Origin: a virus
IMG/VR virus record: IMGVR_UViG_3300031521_000080
Span: 1 to 56,548 of that record
DNA: 56,548 bases
Direction: 5' to 3' (one strand)
The position numbers and the translations under genes were made by a program. The notes under the pieces were generated by a model. It searched no databases. It had not been told where the DNA came from and saw only the letters and a list, made by a program, of their open reading frames with translations. The stretch's first letter is position 1. Every line of letters begins with the position of its first letter. Shown one piece after another: positions 49,001 to 56,080 of this stretch.

Positions 49001-52000
49001 GTTCTCGTCGTAGGCGTCGTACCAGACCTCGTTCTCGGGGATGCCGTAGTAGCCGGGCTCCCGGCCTTCCATCTGCTCGATCAGCATCTGCTTGAGCATG
49101 GCCTTGTTGCGGCGCTTGTCGTGCTGGCGAGCAGCGAACCCGAAGTTGGACTTGTGCTTCTCGTCATGCGAGCGGCCCACCTTGTAGTAGGCGGCGATGC
49201 CGAGAGCGACGTTCATGTCCTGAAGGGCGCTGCCGCGCATGGCCATGACCCGCTTCAGGATCTTGTCAGCCTTGTTCTGGTCGTCCTCGGTCATCACGTC
49301 CATGCTGTCGAGCACCGCGAGGGCGGTCTTGATGTCCGCGACGGTGACCTCCAGCGACTCCGGGCCCATCTTGTCGGCCTCGGATGAGGGCAAGCCGTTC
49401 TTGTTGGCGAACCTGCCGACGGTGACCTTGGTCTTGAAGTCCTTCAGTTCGAGGTCATCGGGGATCAGCGCGGAGCCCGGATCGGTGAACTGGAGCCCCA
49501 GCTTCTCCGCTGCGAAGCGGATCATGGCGGGCTTGTGGCGCGCAGGCATCCCGGGCTTGCTGTACTCCTTGATGGCCATCTTGGACATCTGCTTGCGCAG
49601 GGAGGCGGACTTGAAGGGGCTGTTGGAGGGGAGCAGGTCGGTGTTGTAGTACGAGCCCTGCATGGCGCGGGAGTAGATCTGGGCGTCGATGAAGGTACGC
49701 AGATCCTTTTCGGAAACGAGAGGTCCACCATCCCACAGCGGGATGTCGGCGACGGTGCTCCAGTCGCCGCTGTCCATCAGCTCCTTGTCGGAAGCATCCG
49801 GCAGCTGGGTGATGTCTCCGAAGTGCACACGACCGTCGTAGATGGCTTGGAAGATGGACGCGTTGTTCTCGCCCAGAGCGTTGTAGCCCGCACCCTTCTT
49901 GCCCACGAGGAACATGAAGCCTGCGGAGTCCTTGTTGTCGTCGGTGCGGGTCAGCACCACGGCGGTCGGCTGGCCACCGTTCTTGGACGACGGGATCGTC
50001 ATCGTGATCTGATCCCCGGCCTTCATCGCCTTCAGGTGCTTGTAGTCGGCGATCTTGTCGCCGACCGTGTAGTCCTCGACCTTGGTGATGGCGGGTACGT
50101 CGGGCTCATTGAGGACGACGTCGTCCTTCGGGACCTCCAGCACGGAGATCTGCCCGCTGGCGACGGAGGACTTCAGGGTCCAGTAGTCGAAGGAGTGGGC
50201 GCTGCCATCCTTCTTGAGCTTCCCGTCGGGGTACACCACATAGACCGACTCGGCAGTGCCATCGGGCTTGGGCTTCTTGAACTTGTAGCGGAGCTTGGTG
50301 CCGACCTTCTGTGCGAGCAGGTCACCGAGACGCTTGATGGCCTCCCCGGGCTTCCAGTTCTTCTTGGGCTCATCGCCCGCCAGCTCCTGATTGGGGACGT
50401 GCCACCACGTGGTTCCGGGAGTTTCCACCGATGCCAGAATGCTGGCATCGTCCATCTTCCAGACCAGTCCGTCGTTCTCCAGCGTCCATGTGCCGTCAGA
50501 GTTCTTGGTCCCGGTCATGGCGCTGTCCTTGAACGCGAGAGAGTCTCCCACCTGCACCAGCTTGAGGTCCTCAGCAGAGGAGATCTGCCGGGTGGCCCCG
50601 AGAGGGTGGTCCGGGGTGGGTGTCGGGCTGACCACGGCGGAGTCGTCATCCTTGACGTCTGCGGGGTCGAAGTAGTCCGGAGCCACAGGGCCCATGGCGG
50701 TGGTCCACTTGCCTTCCCGGTCCTTCACACCGATCAGGCCGTTGCTGGACTGGACGGAGGCACCCTCGGGCGCGCTGGCAGTCCACGTCTCCGTGGCGAC
50801 GTCGCCGGGGACCGGGTCAGGCTTGGGGTTCTTGTTCTTGCTGTTGCCCTTGAACGGGTGGATCTGGAAGCCGAACTCCATGGTCTCCGCGAACTCGGTG
50901 AGAGGGGCAGGCATGGGATCCCCGCCCTCGGAGATCGAGTGCGCGTAGCCGTCCTTGCCGACGTTCCACAGGGAGTTGTGCTCCGGGTCGTCTGGGTGGC
51001 TCAGCAGGAACTTGTCTCCGGGCTTGGCCTCCAAGATCTGGGACCGGCTCACGGCCTGCTGCGGGAAATCGGGCAGCCCCGGCGCGATGCCGTGGGTGTC
51101 CATGTCGCCCTTGGTCCAGTAGTCCTTCATGTTCGGGTCGGTGTTCACTCCAGACTCACCGACCACCGGCTCGACCGGAGCGGGAGCTGCCTCCTTGGGG
51201 GCGCGCTTCTTGCCACCCTTGGCAGCCTTCAGCTCGGAGAGGCGCTTCTCCCCTTCCGGGCTGATGTAGCCGAACTCGGCCTGTCCTGCTTCGAGGTCGG
51301 CGATGGTCGCGGAGATCTCGTCGGGAGTCATCTCTGCCGGGGGCAGGTTGGTGGTGTCCCGCTTGGAGACGTGGTCCTCAGGGGCAGGCTCGGGCATGTT
51401 CGCAGCGACGTGAGCGAGAGCCTCCTCGCGCGTCTTGAAGACGTTGTCATTTCCAGAAACGTCCTCGACGGAGTACTCGAAGCTGTCGGTCTGGCGGTTG
51501 CGGCGGGCCCAGACCTTCTGGCCACCGATCTCGGTGGAGGCGAGGCCCAGAGCGTTCTTGCGGGCCTCCTTCTCCAGCCCAGCGAGCTGCTTGTCGTGCT
51601 CCGGGTTCGTCTCGGGGGCGTTGGGCTTCGGGGTCAGGGCATCCGCGACATCGGGGTTGGCGTCGAGGTACTTCTCCCACGAGTCGACCATGGCCTGATG
51701 GTCCGGGTTGTTCGAGTCCAGCGGGCCGTCGTTGAGGGTGTTCAGCACTGAAGCGGCCTGCGTGGTCGCCAGCTCCTTGTTGGTGGACTTCTTGGGCTCG
51801 GCAGGCTTCTTGGGCTCGGCAGGCTTCTTGGGCTCGGCAGGCTTCTTGGGCTCGGCAGGCTTCGCGGCTGTCTTCTCACCGTCGATGCCGTTGGCCGCGA
51901 TGTCGGTGGAGACCGCCTTGTCCGTGGCGTTCTTCTTGCGCGCGGAAGCGCCGTCGACCTTCGGCGCAGGGGTGCTGGCGTAGTCCGTGCCCTTGGGGTT

Positions 52001-53026
52001 GCCGAAGTAGTCGGGGGCGGGGGGCGTGCCCTCGTCGGGAGCAGGCTTCTTGCCGGGGGTCGGGTTCGGCTTCGGAGTCTTCAGGTCCTCCAGCTGCGCC
52101 TGAAGCGCGGCCATCTGGTCCTCGATCTCCTTGATCTTCTTCTGCTGGGCGTGGGTGTCGGGGTCGTTGACCTCGGTCCAGCGGTCCTTGATGTCGGAGT
52201 TCTGCTTGTGGAGCTGGTCCTCCAGCGCCTTCAGGGTGGTCTCGTCCATCCCGGTGGCCTTCAGGCCGCTGACCACCTTGGCGATGTACTTGTCGTCGAG
52301 GTAGTCAGGAACGTCCTTGTAGGACGGGAACTGGGCGTAGTCAGTGGTATCCGCCGTGTCGGGCGCGTTGGGGTCTGGAGACCCTGCTGAGGGCTTCCCA
52401 GCATCCCCTGCGGGAGCACCGAGTTCCTCAGAGCTGAACTCGGAGTCGTTCGGGCCGATGTCGTCGAGTCGGGCGTTCAGGACGTGCTCGGACTCACCGG
52501 AGATGTCGCTGGCGGTGCCGTTGGAGGTGATCAGCACCAGATCGTAGTTGGGGTCCCGGACCACTGCGAAGCCATCCGGGTTCTTCTTGGGCCGGAAGAC
52601 CTTGGAACCGGAGGGGAAGTTGAACGTGGCTCCGCCGACGCTGACCTTCTGGTCTCCCTTGGGGGTGACCATCTTCGGACTGTCGGACTCGGGCAGGGTG
52701 AGGGCCTTGGTGAGGGCCTCGATGGACGGCTTGGAGGCGGCGGAGCTGGGAGCGTTCGTCGAGGAACCGTTCCCGGTGGCGCTGTCCTCGGGGGCGACCA
52801 TGCCCGGGTGCCTGATCGCAGCGCGCTTGACCGCATCCAGTGTGATCGGTGCACCGATGGGCAGGCCGTACTTGCGGGAGCCTTCAGGGGTGCGGACGTA
52901 CCGAGTCTTGCTTCCCCGAGCTGCGAGGGTGACCTTTCGGGCCAGCTCCAAGATCAGCGGGTCGCCAGTTGTGCCGGTCAATGTGGTTGTCCTCAGCAGA
53001 GAGATTCTGAAAGCACTGGAAGTCAC
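43064..53026 (-). CDS. Giant multi-enzyme virion protein (Nudix, kinase-like, ART-like)
   Basis: 3320 residues from GTG 53026 (overlaps upstream stop as GTGA; a TTG at codon 17 with GAGGA is an alternative). The N-terminal tag is RYVRTPEGSRKYGLPIGAPI (about 42-61). A Pro/Lys linker follows with AEPKKP repeats (about 390-413). A Nudix box GAIDQNE...REFSEE spans 1672-1691. A kinase-like domain (Lys1840; DAWLGNYD, Asp1924, Asn1932, RIDPGG Asp1945) has the D-N-D layout of HipA/PI3K-like folds. Five LPxGY repeats span 2200-2750. An ADP-ribosyltransferase-like C-terminus has Arg3121, GAGSGNHNN and GENGMIMEPG. It lies downstream of portal and MuF, so it is probably packed in the head and ejected with DNA. 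Confidence 0.8.
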   Translation of the reverse strand: MTSSAFRISLLRTTTLTGTTGDPLILELARKVTLAARGSKTRYVRTPEGSRKYGLPIGAPITLDAVKRAAIRHPGMVAPEDSATGNGSSTNAPSSAASKPSIEALTKALTLPESDSPKMVTPKGDQKVSVGGATFNFPSGSKVFRPKKNPDGFAVVRDPNYDLVLITSNGTASDISGESEHVLNARLDDIGPNDSEFSSEELGAPAGDAGKPSAGSPDPNAPDTADTTDYAQFPSYKDVPDYLDDKYIAKVVSGLKATGMDETTLKALEDQLHKQNSDIKDRWTEVNDPDTHAQQKKIKEIEDQMAALQAQLEDLKTPKPNPTPGKKPAPDEGTPPAPDYFGNPKGTDYASTPAPKVDGASARKKNATDKAVSTDIAANGIDGEKTAAKPAEPKKPAEPKKPAEPKKPAEPKKSTNKELATTQAASVLNTLNDGPLDSNNPDHQAMVDSWEKYLDANPDVADALTPKPNAPETNPEHDKQLAGLEKEARKNALGLASTEIGGQKVWARRNRQTDSFEYSVEDVSGNDNVFKTREEALAHVAANMPEPAPEDHVSKRDTTNLPPAEMTPDEISATIADLEAGQAEFGYISPEGEKRLSELKAAKGGKKRAPKEAAPAPVEPVVGESGVNTDPNMKDYWTKGDMDTHGIAPGLPDFPQQAVSRSQILEAKPGDKFLLSHPDDPEHNSLWNVGKDGYAHSISEGGDPMPAPLTEFAETMEFGFQIHPFKGNSKNKNPKPDPVPGDVATETWTASAPEGASVQSSNGLIGVKDREGKWTTAMGPVAPDYFDPADVKDDDSAVVSPTPTPDHPLGATRQISSAEDLKLVQVGDSLAFKDSAMTGTKNSDGTWTLENDGLVWKMDDASILASVETPGTTWWHVPNQELAGDEPKKNWKPGEAIKRLGDLLAQKVGTKLRYKFKKPKPDGTAESVYVVYPDGKLKKDGSAHSFDYWTLKSSVASGQISVLEVPKDDVVLNEPDVPAITKVEDYTVGDKIADYKHLKAMKAGDQITMTIPSSKNGGQPTAVVLTRTDDNKDSAGFMFLVGKKGAGYNALGENNASIFQAIYDGRVHFGDITQLPDASDKELMDSGDWSTVADIPLWDGGPLVSEKDLRTFIDAQIYSRAMQGSYYNTDLLPSNSPFKSASLRKQMSKMAIKEYSKPGMPARHKPAMIRFAAEKLGLQFTDPGSALIPDDLELKDFKTKVTVGRFANKNGLPSSEADKMGPESLEVTVADIKTALAVLDSMDVMTEDDQNKADKILKRVMAMRGSALQDMNVALGIAAYYKVGRSHDEKHKSNFGFAARQHDKRRNKAMLKQMLIEQMEGREPGYYGIPENEVWYDAYDENGNGIGVKYTNFSTLTRPKVNSDTDSGNKSAYADEAKQALAEVSDSKLPASLTAKDLANYPKSFHGKAGTMTRMESKGPVSYHGTIHFNSYNNEPGGKPHFKYDDGAGAGFAFGPNDLVTLDADVTNTALDENVAAVLDGPSVQAYPVTWVQPKPSEHLPSYVVSKSATEINGSEHSIWIINNGGADGYSFSPFLNGYHVEHDNHDNHYPSAGAAQAGAEEYLAAKANVPDAEIPQWEKDLMDWSNTVEVTTKVNDTPGSVDLSKSILPEEQRGLPGDGHVMIHPVDGSEPKPSWGKYGAGGVVVTAMDNGVKKVLVGKRGDRDEWYLPGGAIDQNETGLQGAMREFSEEIHGGEGILSNLKLVSENKAVIGKISGTDKDWTYSTIVTDLGQVQDITAPSFTEDWELKEYQWFSAEELTALESTGALHAALSHGNLAKLAGFETGDMTVPTAAYSKMGPDNLAEPKYDISGWTKIAGDIGGSNPGGVYLDESGKKFYVKKGTPGHMHNEVVASAFYHHFEVNANEVALGKDGNKSDRYLVSPWIENDGKALPKAMVGQGPTGKAFLAKVQEDFAIDAWLGNYDVAGMGPWNLVADKDGKPLRIDPGGAMGYRATGGKKDWWSGDPTDIDDMRNGSTKSPGYSKLPQVFGSMDDEAVGESAKKLLNITPDQIHTIVHSSGFSDAEKAELYDTLVERRAKILDRFGIKDETPNAAVNAVATIQAHSKGQGAFKKGEVAQLKQTGEKFTITGSNNEISYGETSPGVYGAYLNDELSVQDAPFTIPAGETYAFSSNDKVYTVGEKVSVSNPETEKFKDAVVLSADPSSGLVELDYADGTHGFADKTHVVKAPEPLGSNRVPTALPDGYKPVPAGEKILAKYKGADIYAVTNGDSVDYHYGPNNGSESGTVFHAGGIDTAFIKDHKAMWDSFDEAPAAAPEPIPSYPEGLSFTPTYQLAAGDKLYYNSDQSSITIVEAKGQVVQVSANQPNGDMYGAQSETAKSIKEWIADPKSSFTPVEDAPKAPDLPALPFVSTYVPEAGDQMYYNEDETTVSVLKANGDVVHVSEFNPNGLTHPNGDSMNAVMKDWFAAPDSSYHPVPTGTPDAPAAAGNPAPATMPDGYAPMPEGARILAKHTSNGNFVVRHADNTAHYYFPDGKVQAALAYPSVFEEKSDNWDPYDKPEPGVSKKLPPMTELPDGFKKLPANATIVAKTVSPSPAYAVEWKGKIWYYNPSGAVMDAGEAGATKRMIEKTTDGWVMFEKPNEILDSPKADVIKAPDKLPAGYTQPAPGSKYIAMYSGASGDVHAVMGADGKVSYFYADGSTYELPGDGDVEAKNLANTAKYEKSWSLYDGYDLPMSAPKKSLLPDNYLAPPEGSKVIAVDMTGKIYAVKHPDGTMSWAYPSGYNYDQPDHITEQTVLGNTHSWKPVDPSNPATVIDANIDGVKDHKGSVLAVGDDVTVVKFNKGGLSNKAKVVSINKVTGKVKIVRLDDKGNQLWGSDGKLVYSTLDSKSLGKAAPKVVWDSSTGLPKGVSMSEGNPDSPMYGKPAPVAPKAPVSVGDSAGPTPLDLSPDFMERAEKAYAAYRAKHSPVLDPKALKDSSTAWNPINQAMHGDQAQLDHIKTKGYFGDEPALYEEIQASIDKLKASYSETIHAYEVQKAEYEAKHTEWLQANGHAFYTPLHHDDPSVLAMSADESDKYCKAKWGGILKTLSPKAQKGLDTQKNASNWQTYLRKMPAKLGFKKADIAEQAKTDPYSAKMDVWEGCKQAADEAGPVGEAFRASRTVSFDRFVRNDGSRFKEGDDLRSMIGSIQKDHGAMEIVPGSMDHGGQVVKFYNVYVDLVVPPEMKGVYTGAGSGNHNNTGENGMIMEPGLAMYIWDVVPYNGSYKVMASLIPPEVYPYMNYFEGDPDSHNIVEPNSPQAAAMNGMKKANEMKADYEAAMALYKAQKLPKESPAMIAAEKLKAEYEALMAKYASVGVSTK
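43071..43081 (-). repeat. GGCGTATCAAC core repeat, copy 3
   Basis: The 11-nt core of the repeats at 5591 and 11191. Here it encodes part of the final GVSTK of the giant protein and lies 27 nt before the next start. Confidence 0.4.
44780..46426 (-). repeat. Five LPxGY-type protein repeats
   Basis: Within the giant protein, units begin LPDGYKPVPAGEKILAK, MPDGYAPMPEGARILAK, LPDGFKKLPANATIVAK, LPAGYTQPAPGSKYIAM and LPDNYLAPPEGSKVIAV. Each continues with a strand of the type YAV...DG...YYP-G. Two other longer repeats (YxxxAGDxxYYNxDxxxxxV) lie among them at about residues 2285-2420. Confidence 0.75.
51788..51859 (-). repeat. Four perfect 18-bp tandem repeats (AEPKKP)
   Basis: The 18-nt unit occurs four times in a row and encodes repeated Ala-Glu-Pro-Lys-Lys-Pro, a rigid extended linker in the N-terminal part of the giant protein. 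Confidence 0.9.
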
Positions 53027-53253
53027 TCCGTGTGAGAACCCGAAATCAGCTCCACACGCCTTAGAAGATCGGCCACGTCACCTTGGAGGGTGAGGCCCAT
53101 CTTCAGAATCCTGTTCGGGGAGAGCCCTGTGAAGCTGTAGACACACTCGGTGACCCGGGCATCTTCGAGCACCAGAAGGAGTCCTTCAGCGGCTCCGAGG
53201 TAGGTGTCGAAGGTGACCCGGACGGTCTCATGGGCCTGTGGAAGCTCACTCAT
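53023..53253 (-). CDS. 76-residue hypothetical protein
   Basis: ATG 53253 is chosen because GAGGAG lies 5 nt upstream. The product is beta-rich (ETVRVTFDTYLGAAEGLLLVLEDARVTECVYSF) with a C-terminal helix DVADLLRRVELI. It overlaps the MuF-like gene and the giant gene. Function unknown; it may assist the giant protein. Confidence 0.65.
   Translation of the reverse strand: MSELPQAHETVRVTFDTYLGAAEGLLLVLEDARVTECVYSFTGLSPNRILKMGLTLQGDVADLLRRVELISGSHTE
53065..53074 (-). promoter_or_regulatory. GGCCGATCTT element, site 6 (giant gene)
   Basis: Exact 10-mer 38 nt before the giant gene start, inside the end of the 76-residue gene. GGGCCTC lies 17 nt upstream, a weaker match to the second block seen at sites 1, 3 and 4. 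Confidence 0.42.
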
Positions 53254-54055
53254 CTGCACTCCTCAGCGTCCTGACCAGCTTCCGGAGCCAGTGGACGATC
53301 TTGACGAAGAAGCCGGGGCTCATCTTCTGGACCTCATCGGTGGACAACGTCTCCCGCTCAGAGGTGGTGCTGTCCTCGGTGGTCGAGTCGTTGTAGTTCT
53401 CCAGCCCCTCGATCAGGATCACCAGCCAGCACATGCACCGGGGGTGGCGCGGGGGGCCCTTCAGGTCCCCGTAGACCTTCAGCCGATTGTCGGAGGGGAA
53501 CTCCTCCCCGAGACCCACTTCCGTGCCCTCCAGTGCCCCACACAGCTCGCAGGGGACATGGTTGACGAAGTTGGCTCGCCACACCTTGCGCACGACGAAG
53601 CCGTAGGTGTCCACCAGCTCCCGGGCTCCTCGCAGGAGAGCATCGGTGTGACCTCTGCTGGCTGCCACTCCAGCGCTGTGGGCGATTCTGGAAACGAAGC
53701 GTGCTCGGGCGGCGTCGTCGTGGGGTCCGGCCTTGTACTCACGAAGGTTCTTGCGGACGTCCTCCAGTAGACCGTCGAGGTACGCCGAGCGCAGCACCTC
53801 GACCCTCATCCCGGTGGGCTTCCATCGGGGGACCCCGGCCTGTGCAGACAGGTGGGCAAGACCGACAGCTGCGGCGGAGCGGTAGGCGTCACGGATGATG
53901 GCCTCCATCGCCCAGCGCACGGACTGGTCGCTGTGCCTGCCGTCTACCCAATCCGCAAAGGCCTCTGCGATCCGCATCCGGACAGACACCTCCAGAGCCC
54001 TGATGGCTTGGTTGGTCTTCCGGGAAGCCTCGAACTGCTCCCCGAAGCTGGCCAT
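53246..54055 (-). CDS. MuF-like minor head protein
   Basis: 269 residues. The N-terminal three quarters are helical. The C-terminal signature C-ELC-GALEGTEVGLGEEF...GPPRHPRCMCWLVIL is the MuF motif, in which cysteines and His bind metal. It follows portal and the 116-residue gene. MuF/SPP1 gp7 proteins sit at the portal vertex inside the head and help DNA ejection. A basic helix ends the protein. Confidence 0.87.
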   Translation of the reverse strand: MASFGEQFEASRKTNQAIRALEVSVRMRIAEAFADWVDGRHSDQSVRWAMEAIIRDAYRSAAAVGLAHLSAQAGVPRWKPTGMRVEVLRSAYLDGLLEDVRKNLREYKAGPHDDAARARFVSRIAHSAGVAASRGHTDALLRGARELVDTYGFVVRKVWRANFVNHVPCELCGALEGTEVGLGEEFPSDNRLKVYGDLKGPPRHPRCMCWLVILIEGLENYNDSTTEDSTTSERETLSTDEVQKMSPGFFVKIVHWLRKLVRTLRSADE

Positions 54056-54405
54056 CAGGACTTCAGGCTCTGCTTGTCTATCGCCATGTCCGACCGTCCC
54101 CGGGACCCGACCAGCGCGCTGAGGACGTCGGTCAGCTGGCCGTTGGTGGCTGCGTAGTCCTTCACCGCGATGGTGAACTCTTCCTGCACGGAGCGCATCT
54201 GAGAGAGGTTGCCAGTCTTCTTGGCCACTGCGAACTGGCGCTGGAGGCTGGTCAGCCGGGTGAGGGAGGTAGCCCGCTTGGCAGCCTTCATGTTGGGGTC
54301 GTAGCGGTTGCCGATCTCGCCTCCGACCGGGAGGCCGAAGAACCGGGCCCCCTCGGTGGTGCGTACCCGGCGAACTCCCACTGCCGGGGTGGGTGCGTCA
54401 GCCAT
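54055..54405 (-). CDS. Small head-associated protein with shared N-terminal motif
   Basis: 116 residues. Residues about 12-34 read RRVRTTEGARFFGLPVGGEI, matching the giant protein's RYVRTPEGSRKYGLPIGAPI at most positions. The rest is helical (AAKRATSLTRLTSLQRQFAVAKK, MRSVQEEFTIAVKDYAA). It lies between portal and MuF, overlapping both by a few bases. Function unknown; a capsid-internal protein is likely. Confidence 0.72.
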   Translation of the reverse strand: MADAPTPAVGVRRVRTTEGARFFGLPVGGEIGNRYDPNMKAAKRATSLTRLTSLQRQFAVAKKTGNLSQMRSVQEEFTIAVKDYAATNGQLTDVLSALVGSRGRSDMAIDKQSLKS

Positions 54406-56080
54406 CGCTGTAGTCCTCTCCTGCGATCCCTACCATCTGGAGCGCCCAGTCGAACATGTCATCGGTGATGCCAGACAGCTTCACCGTCTTCTTCGCCTTG
54501 AGGGCTGGGTCAGCGGGGGGCGGTGTGGAGGATCCTGCGCCAGCGGCCTTGTCTGCCTTCTTGGCCATGATTCCCAAAACGTCGGTCAGGTCCTGTGCGC
54601 CACCCAGCTCGGCATTGGTGACATCTCCGGGTGCTCCGGCGATTCCTGCCAGTGCAGGATCGGGTGCGGCTCCCGGCAGGGGCTGACCATCGGGGCCGAC
54701 TCCACCGCCAGCGAACTGGGCTGCTGCTACGGCCTTCTCCTCTGCCTCCCGGGCCTCGACCAGCTCCCAGTCGATCTCCAGCCCCATCTCCTTGGCCTGC
54801 GTCTTCTCCAGCTCGCGCATGAACTCCTCGGAGACGTTCATGGACTGCCCGGAGGTGGCGAGCTTGTCGAAGGTGGCTGCGATGGCCGAGCGCTGCTCGT
54901 CGGTGAAGGTGCCCCACGTGAAGGTCGGGTACTTGCCACCGTCGAAGTTGTAATCGATCAGCTGGGGGATGATGTAGTGGTTGATCTGGTTGGCGACGTC
55001 GTCCATGATCGCCCGCAGCATCAAGACGAACATGTCGTCACCGGGGGTGGCGAAGTTCACCAATGAGCCGGACTCACCGGAGCCACCGCCCGTGTCGGCG
55101 TCGAAGAAGGCCGCTAGGATCGACTCGCTCATCATGTGGTTGTGGTGGTTGATGAGGTTCAGGAAGTCGAAGGTCCCGCCCTCCTTCAGCACCTCAACCT
55201 TGAAGCCCTCGGGCATCATCATCCACTGGGCCAGCGCGAGGCTGCTCAGGTTCCGCGCGAACTCGGTCTTGGCGTTCTGGGAGGCATTCGGGGGGACGGT
55301 GCCGATCCGGGTGCCTACAGCTGCCCGCTGGGCTGCGAGGTGGGCAGTGAAGTAGGCCTTGGCCTTGGCGTCGTAGTGCGGGAACGCGGACTCGAAGAAG
55401 GAGACGCCGTAGAACTTGCGCTCGTCCTCCTGCGCGGAGTAGTAGAACGCGTACTCCGGCTCGATGAAGACGTCGGTGACCTTGCCACCGACGACAGCAC
55501 GCTGGCGGAGCCCGGCGAACCCACCGGTCTTGTCAGCCACGAAGGTCATCGTGTCGGAGGGACGGTAGGCCAGCTTCTTCAGGGTGTACTTGCCCTTGAG
55601 CGGACCCTTGGTGGGAACCCAGAACACTTTCTCGAAACAGGAGAAGCCCTCGAACAGGGCTCCCAGCATCTGGCCCATGAAGCGCTGGAAGGTGGTGGTC
55701 ATGCCCCCGTTGGCCGGAGCCGTCCGGAAGACGGCCTCCATGAACTCTCCTTCGGCCTCTCCGCCGTCTGCGGGCTTGAAGGTGGCCGACACCAGCGAGG
55801 CGCGGATCGGCAGCGTCAGGAGGCGGTACAGGGCTCGGGCGTGGCCGTCCAGACGGCGCATGGTGACGAGCTGGCGGGTGGTGGGGCGCGTGACGTTGTA
55901 CTCGTCCTTGAGCACCTCGTTGAGGTCCTCAGAGGGGGTCTTCTTCAGGCCCATGGCGACGGGGTTGAACGGGGTGGTGTACGCCAAGGAGGAGTCCACA
56001 CCCTGCTCGTAGCCCAACTCCGGGATCTCGGAGTACAGCTCGGACGGCTTCTTCTTGTCCTCTACAGCGGTACTAGACAC
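54398..56080 (-). CDS. Portal protein (Mu gp29/DUF935-like)
   Basis: 560 residues. The pattern fits portal proteins: RQLVTMRRLDGHARALYRLLTLPIRAS (early helix), FQRFMGQMLGALFEGFSCFEKVFW, RPSDTMTFVADKTGG, and a helical stem NHHNHMMSESILAAFFDADTGGGSGESGSLVNF. The tail is low complexity and Ala/Gly/Pro rich. It lies directly after the terminase and before MuF. The GTG at 56080 overlaps the terminase end by 8 nt. It forms the dodecameric DNA gate. Confidence 0.9.
   Translation of the reverse strand: MSSTAVEDKKKPSELYSEIPELGYEQGVDSSLAYTTPFNPVAMGLKKTPSEDLNEVLKDEYNVTRPTTRQLVTMRRLDGHARALYRLLTLPIRASLVSATFKPADGGEAEGEFMEAVFRTAPANGGMTTTFQRFMGQMLGALFEGFSCFEKVFWVPTKGPLKGKYTLKKLAYRPSDTMTFVADKTGGFAGLRQRAVVGGKVTDVFIEPEYAFYYSAQEDERKFYGVSFFESAFPHYDAKAKAYFTAHLAAQRAAVGTRIGTVPPNASQNAKTEFARNLSSLALAQWMMMPEGFKVEVLKEGGTFDFLNLINHHNHMMSESILAAFFDADTGGGSGESGSLVNFATPGDDMFVLMLRAIMDDVANQINHYIIPQLIDYNFDGGKYPTFTWGTFTDEQRSAIAATFDKLATSGQSMNVSEEFMRELEKTQAKEMGLEIDWELVEAREAEEKAVAAAQFAGGGVGPDGQPLPGAAPDPALAGIAGAPGDVTNAELGGAQDLTDVLGIMAKKADKAAGAGSSTPPPADPALKAKKTVKLSGITDDMFDWALQMVGIAGEDYSDG

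Noticed and set aside
44015-49387. 1790-codon open frame on the plus strand opposite the giant gene
   Set aside because: Leu/Val/Gly/Arg/His-rich composition without any domain. It is the antisense frame created by GC-rich third positions, and there is no ribosome site.
51788-51859. CRISPR-like array
   Set aside because: The 18-bp units are contiguous without spacers and encode an in-frame AEPKKP linker.
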